NCBI GenBank assembly: GCA_963976395.1 | Contig: CAXBLG010000068.1 | Span: forward strand, 1 to 18,717 | Reading direction: 5' to 3' | Source of the DNA: UBA11612 sp963976395 | GTDB lineage: Bacteria > Pseudomonadota > Alphaproteobacteria > Rhodospirillales > Rhodospirillaceae | Length of the DNA stretch: 18,717 nt | In this document: piece after piece, positions 15,626 through 18,717 of the stretch | Position numbering within the stretch: the first letter of the stretch is position 1 | Layout of the letters: each line of letters begins with the position of its first letter | Notes under the pieces: model-generated | Told to the model about the DNA's origin: nothing | What the model saw: the letters and a program-made list of their open reading frames with translations, nothing else | The model's database searches: none | Position numbers and translations under genes: made by a program

Positions 15626-15696
15626 GTGCAGCACAGCATTTCAATGCACGAGAGGCATCCTGACAATTAGGTGCACCGAAGTTTCATATAAGTGCA
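15626..15696. promoter_or_regulatory. Cluster of GTGCA/TGCAC motifs between ppk and sixA
   Basis: Within 71 bases the motif occurs as GTGCA (15626-15630), TGCAC (15645-15649), palindromic GTGCAC (15671-15676) and GTGCA (15692-15696). The first is also part of a larger palindrome, TGTGC-A-GCACA (15625-15635). The last two direct copies are 21 bases apart, two DNA turns. This looks like an operator array serving one or both divergent genes, but no regulator is identified; it is inference from pattern and position. Confidence 0.35.
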
Positions 15697-15775
15697 ACCA
15701 ATTCAGGCTCTTAAAAGATATCATGCCGCCATAAGATTGTCGATTGAGCAAGCCTGGGAATGGAGTCATATCTCA

Positions 15776-16297
15776 TTGAAAATATTACATCTTCTTCGCC
15801 ACGCAAAAGCCGCCGACAGAGACGCCACCGAATCGGATGCTGAACGGCCGCTAGCTGATCGAGGAGTCGTGGCATGCCAAGCTCTCGCCATGCACCTCGC
15901 TGCATCTGCTTTTTCTGTCGAACGCATCTATTGCTCGCCGGCACGCCGAACTAAAGAAACGTACAGTTTGATCAAAGGATCACTCGGCAATGCCACGGTA
16001 TCCTATCGGGAGAAACTCTACCTCATAAGTGCCAGCGACCTTTTAGAGATGATTGCTGAAGTGCCGAACAAAGTCGCCTCTATTATGGTCATCGGCCACA
16101 ATCCGGGGCTGCATATGGCGGCTCTTCGGCTGACCCGACGTGCGAGTGATGGTGCTGATGCCGACCTTGACGCGATGATGAAAAAGTTTCCGACCGGCGC
16201 GCTCTGCAGTTTGAGATTTGAGGCTGAGTGCTGGAGCGACGTTATACGTGATAGCGGCACTTTGATCTCGTTCATCCGTCCTCGAGATTTGGGCTAG
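15776..16297 (+). CDS. SixA-like phosphohistidine phosphatase (histidine phosphatase family)
   Basis: About 173-aa protein of the small, SixA-type branch of the RHG phosphatase superfamily, members of which remove phosphate from phosphohistidine on phosphotransfer proteins. Motifs: ILHLLRHAKA (R8, H9, catalytic), SPARRTKET (R57), and the second His in VIGHNPGLH (H108). The tail SLRFEAECWSDV fits the family's final strands. The start is TTG 15776, which gives KILHLLRHAKA, the expected family beginning, and has GGAG 10 bases upstream. The frame is open back to 15692, but that extension crosses the motif-rich spacer and matches nothing. It is divergent from ppk and its stop lies 4 bases from the stop of convergent hda. 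The actual substrate is unknown; the ppk neighbour does not prove a role in polyphosphate. Confidence 0.88.
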   Translation: MKILHLLRHAKAADRDATESDAERPLADRGVVACQALAMHLAASAFSVERIYCSPARRTKETYSLIKGSLGNATVSYREKLYLISASDLLEMIAEVPNKVASIMVIGHNPGLHMAALRLTRRASDGADADLDAMMKKFPTGALCSLRFEAECWSDVIRDSGTLISFIRPRDLG

Positions 16298-16301
16298 CCT
16301 G

Positions 16302-16979
16302 CTACCGCTCGGCCGAAGCGCTCAAAATACTTTTGATAAGCGGCACCGAGATTGGGCGTTGACCGGCCAAAGATTCGGTATCTGCCAGATCTACGATACG
16401 CCGCGCCGCTGCAAAACTTCGGTCCATACGCCGAAGCATGTATGCAACAACATCGGGACTCACCGAGAGTTGTCGATCCGCGAATAGCTTAACCAACACA
16501 GCCTCGATCATCGCGTCGTCCGGCGCGTCAATGCGTACCGCCTGGACTGCCGCCAAGCGAGATTTCAGGTCCGGCAGTGTCACCGGCCACCGAGACGGAG
16601 GCTCGCGACTTGTGAGTAGAATATGCCCACCTTTCTCCTTCATGGCGTTGAACAAGTGCAGTAGGGCTCGCGGGTCAGGTACAGACTCTCCGTTTTCTAT
16701 CACCAACGATGAATTTGGCTCGATCAAGTTAACCACGGAGGACACATTTACATCCCCAGGCTCGACGACCATGGCGGCGGCGCGTAATGCGAAAACATGC
16801 GCTAGATGAGATTTTCCACATCCCGGGGGGCCAAAGATCGCGAGAGCATGACCCGACCAATCAGGCCAGCGATCAATATGAGCTACAGCCTCTGCGTTTC
16901 CGGGTGCAACCAAAAAGTCGTCGCGACCGAACGCTGGTCTGTGCCCTAGATCAAGGGCCAGTTGACGTTTGACGTTCAT
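16302..16979 (-). CDS. hda: Hda/HdaA, DnaA-related regulator of replication initiation
   Basis: 225-aa AAA+ protein that, bound to the replicative beta clamp, stimulates hydrolysis of DnaA-bound ATP and so prevents re-initiation (RIDA). The N-terminus holds a clamp-binding motif, QLALDL (6-11), followed by the typical GHRPAFGRDDFLVAPGNAEA. Walker A is GPPGCGKSH (50-58). The Walker B region reads SLVIENGESVPD, without the usual Asp pair, a degeneration seen in several alphaproteobacterial HdaA-type proteins. Sensor region LLTSREPPSRWPVTLPDLKSRLAA (121-144) and LVKLFADRQLSVSPDVVAYMLRRMDRSFAAA (about 162-192) are strongly family-like. There is no DNA-binding domain IV, which separates it from DnaA. 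The ATG at 16979 follows the DUF2066 stop by 8 bases and lacks a clear Shine-Dalgarno, suggesting translational coupling. Confidence 0.94.
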   Translation of the reverse strand: MNVKRQLALDLGHRPAFGRDDFLVAPGNAEAVAHIDRWPDWSGHALAIFGPPGCGKSHLAHVFALRAAAMVVEPGDVNVSSVVNLIEPNSSLVIENGESVPDPRALLHLFNAMKEKGGHILLTSREPPSRWPVTLPDLKSRLAAVQAVRIDAPDDAMIEAVLVKLFADRQLSVSPDVVAYMLRRMDRSFAAARRIVDLADTESLAGQRPISVPLIKSILSASAER

Positions 16980-16987
16980 AACTGGAA

Positions 16988-18286
16988 TTACTGTAGTGTT
17001 TCGTCTGGCGTCACGCCTGCTGTCGGCAGTGGATCTCCAGCACTCGTATTGGCACGTTCCACGTCACCTGCGGTTTCGGGCAAGAGAGACTCAATAACCC
17101 ACACGTCGGCCTCTGCAGTTATTGCCAGATCCTTCTGCGCCAGCGCCAAATTGAACTGATCGATGTTCCCGGCATACACCAAGGTAACTTGGGCACGATC
17201 CCGGGTCATAGCTTGAAGATTCACGCGCTGTATCAAAGGCACGGCCTCGAGTTGGTGTTGAATGCCAACCCATTGCTGAAGCCCGCTTACGGGAACGAGA
17301 GCCGTGATTTGATTAGTAGTATTGAAGGCAACCCGATTGGCGGCTTTCCAAATGTTTTGGACAGCAGAAGCGGCCGCGTCGGCGGCCCCGCTCAGCACGT
17401 CTTCCAAAGCCTCGCCCGCCTGACCGGAGTAGGACACGACGACCTGTGAAGTGGGTAAATCACGGTGACGTGCGGTCAATGTCATTAGAGCGTTTATGGT
17501 TTCACTTGTGTCAGTCGTCTCATTCAATTCGCCAGCGACAGTAGAAGGTTCACTGCCCATAGAAACCTCGGCCACAGCTACAAGCGTGCCGCCGGTCCCA
17601 TACCGCGAGGTTAGAGCTGCCAATGCCTCGGCATCACCGGCAATGGCGCCTTCCATTGACAGCGTTGTCAAATCGTCGATGTCGCCCAATGGAAGTACGA
17701 ACGGAACAAGTCCGTTGTCCGAGGCAGGGCCCTTCCATGCAATTCGCCACGGATTGGGGTCTTCCCAAAGGAGCAGACGTCCGCCGGCAGATTCCCGATA
17801 TAGCGGCACAACAAGTAACGGCTTACTTACGGTTTCCGTGAAAGGCACTCCCGCCGCACGCAGCAGAGATCTGATCGGACCAGGGTGAAAGCGAACCGAC
17901 ATGTCCGAGAGATAGCGAACGGCTGAACTGCGTTCTCCTGAAACGGAGAAGTCCCGAACCATTGTTATGACTTCGCCGGCCGTGGGCTGGGGTACGTGCT
18001 CGATATCTTCGGGAGCGACCAAGCGTTCGATCACCATCCAGAAAGCCGCCATACGGCCAGCCAGCAAACCCTGTTCGCGGGCCTCGGTCACATTGGTCGC
18101 CGTCGCATCCACGGGAACTTCAAGAACCGTATATATGTCTCGTTCAGAGCTCGATTGGGCTATCGCCGGCGGCATTCCCCACACAGCGAAAACCGCGAAT
18201 ACGCCCATGACGGCCCCCGCTAAGATCTCCCGCAGAAGCATTGCAAAGCGTGGTCGATTCAGTATGTTCACGTTTATCACGGTCAT
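16988..18286 (-). CDS. DUF2066 domain-containing exported protein
   Basis: About 432-aa protein of the uncharacterised DUF2066 family. An N-terminal hydrophobic segment (EILAGAVMGVFAVFAVWGMPPAIAQ) ending in an AIAQ cut site predicts export. Family-like stretches are YTVLEVPVDATATNVTEAREQGLLAGRMAAF, LRAAGVPFTETVSKPLLVVPLY, LLLWEDPNPWRIAW and VPLIQRVNLQAMTRDRAQVTLVYAG. I chose ATG 18286; GTG 18280 (GAGG 8 bases upstream), ATG 18241 and the long frame from 18331 are alternatives. Function is unknown. Its place between hda and divergent purM resembles the purM-DUF2066-hda order I recall from pseudomonads, so the linkage is old. The tail after about residue 405 is Ala/Thr/Asp-rich and looks disordered. 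Confidence 0.87.
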   Translation of the reverse strand: MTVINVNILNRPRFAMLLREILAGAVMGVFAVFAVWGMPPAIAQSSSERDIYTVLEVPVDATATNVTEAREQGLLAGRMAAFWMVIERLVAPEDIEHVPQPTAGEVITMVRDFSVSGERSSAVRYLSDMSVRFHPGPIRSLLRAAGVPFTETVSKPLLVVPLYRESAGGRLLLWEDPNPWRIAWKGPASDNGLVPFVLPLGDIDDLTTLSMEGAIAGDAEALAALTSRYGTGGTLVAVAEVSMGSEPSTVAGELNETTDTSETINALMTLTARHRDLPTSQVVVSYSGQAGEALEDVLSGAADAAASAVQNIWKAANRVAFNTTNQITALVPVSGLQQWVGIQHQLEAVPLIQRVNLQAMTRDRAQVTLVYAGNIDQFNLALAQKDLAITAEADVWVIESLLPETAGDVERANTSAGDPLPTAGVTPDETLQ

Positions 18287-18336
18287 CGCCTCAAGCTTGT
18301 TTCCGTTCTTTAGATCGGAGGGGCACACCACTCCGT

Positions 18337-18390
18337 AAAGACGCCGGAAAATAGAATTATGCCCAACGGTTTAACCTACAAAGACGCCGG
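18337..18390 (+). repeat. 11-base direct repeat spanning the purM start
   Basis: AAAGACGCCGG occurs at 18337-18347, just upstream of the purM ATG, and again at 18380-18390 in codons 8-11 (Lys-Asp-Ala-Gly). The offset of 43 bases is not a multiple of three. It may be chance or a remnant of local duplication. Confidence 0.6.
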
Positions 18391-18717
18391 GGTCGATATC
18401 GACGCAGGCAACGCGCTTGTGGACGCCATAAAACCGCTGGCCAAAGCCACTTCACGCAGTGGGGCCGATGTCGCCCTTGGCGGATTCGGGGCGTTTTTCG
18501 ACCTCAAAGCCGCAGGTTTCATAGATCCGGTTCTCGTCGCCTGCACCGACGGCGTCGGCACCAAACTCATGGTAGCCCAAGCAGCAAGGCAACATCATGG
18601 CATTGGCATCGACCTTGTTGCCATGTCGGTGAACGACCTCGTGGTGCAAGGTGCCGAACCATTACTGTTTCTGGACTATTTCGCCACCGGAAAGTTGGAT
18701 TTTGACTCCGCGAAAGA
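18359..18717 (+). CDS. purM: Phosphoribosylformylglycinamidine cyclo-ligase (AIR synthetase), N-terminal part
   Basis: ATP-dependent enzyme of purine synthesis that closes FGAM to aminoimidazole ribotide. The 119 visible codons show the PurM N-terminus: LTYKDAGVDIDAGNALVDAI, the glycine-rich GGFGAFFDL, CTDGVGTKL (about 64-72), and AMSVNDLVVQGAEPLLFLDYF with ATGKLD. The ATG at 18359 has GGA about 11 bases upstream. It is divergent from the DUF2066 gene across about 70 bases; purN commonly follows in relatives but lies outside the window. The frame is open to the edge. No purine-regulator site is recognised. Confidence 0.96.
   Translation, partial: MPNGLTYKDAGVDIDAGNALVDAIKPLAKATSRSGADVALGGFGAFFDLKAAGFIDPVLVACTDGVGTKLMVAQAARQHHGIGIDLVAMSVNDLVVQGAEPLLFLDYFATGKLDFDSAK

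Noticed and set aside
15692..15775. 28-residue extension of the SixA-like protein
   Set aside because: It crosses the motif-rich spacer, lacks a Shine-Dalgarno, and the family normally starts just before the RH motif.
18316..18335. CGGAG/CTCCG hairpin upstream of purM
   Set aside because: Only five pairs with a ten-base loop and no T-tract; too weak to call a terminator or riboswitch.
1..18717. Mobile elements, CRISPR arrays, tRNA or rRNA genes, defence systems
   Set aside because: No transposase, integrase, spaced repeats, cloverleaf or defence-type genes were seen; all genes fit core metabolism and cell-cycle or envelope roles.

Overview
The window is a compact stretch of chromosomal housekeeping genes from an alphaproteobacterium of moderate G+C, probably a free-living or marine-type lineage. 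The evidence is gene content and order: hda next to a DUF2066 gene and divergent purM, a ppk-ppx pair, two EipB-like (DUF1849) periplasmic proteins, and a gene row reading histone-deacetylase-like / xseB / ispA / dxs. I see no prophage, insertion sequence, CRISPR array, rRNA or tRNA. No gene is visibly broken; dxs and purM are cut only by the window edges.

Left part (1-4970). A minus-strand, tightly packed group runs from a class II HDAC-like deacetylase through xseB and ispA into dxs, with genes abutting, overlapping by 8 bases, or 27 bases apart. IspA and Dxs belong to the MEP/isoprenoid pathway. Upstream on the same strand is an MBL-fold hydrolase. Divergent from it is a ROK sugar kinase very like E. 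coli Mak (fructokinase); its 3' end carries a perfect 25-bp tandem duplication. The MBL/mak intergenic spacer holds overlapping direct and inverted repeats.

Middle part (4987-11094). Two EipB-like envelope proteins lie in tandem on the minus strand with a 4-base TTGA overlap. An AT-rich spacer of about 480 bases follows, the only long non-coding stretch. It contains a possible folded RNA element and candidate promoters in both directions. A small diguanylate cyclase (GGDEF plus I-site) is transcribed away from it and ends at a strong hairpin that overlaps the last codons of the convergent aspS. AspS carries the His associated with non-discriminating AspRS. Divergent from aspS is rnd (RNase D).

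Right part (11128-18717). A secreted helical-repeat protein of unknown role follows rnd. Its stop codon overlaps the convergent stop of ppx. ppx and ppk (polyphosphate breakdown and synthesis) are on the minus strand, apparently co-transcribed. Divergent from ppk is a SixA-type phosphohistidine phosphatase; the spacer between them carries a cluster of GTGCA/TGCAC motifs. hda (regulatory inactivation of DnaA, with a beta-clamp motif) and a DUF2066 periplasmic protein follow on the minus strand, divergent from purM.

Six or more of the seventeen genes appear to use GTG or TTG starts, most backed by a good Shine-Dalgarno. I found no convincing wholly new system. The most unusual items are the mak duplication, the tandem EipB-like pair, the structured spacer before the GGDEF gene, and the motif cluster between ppk and sixA.
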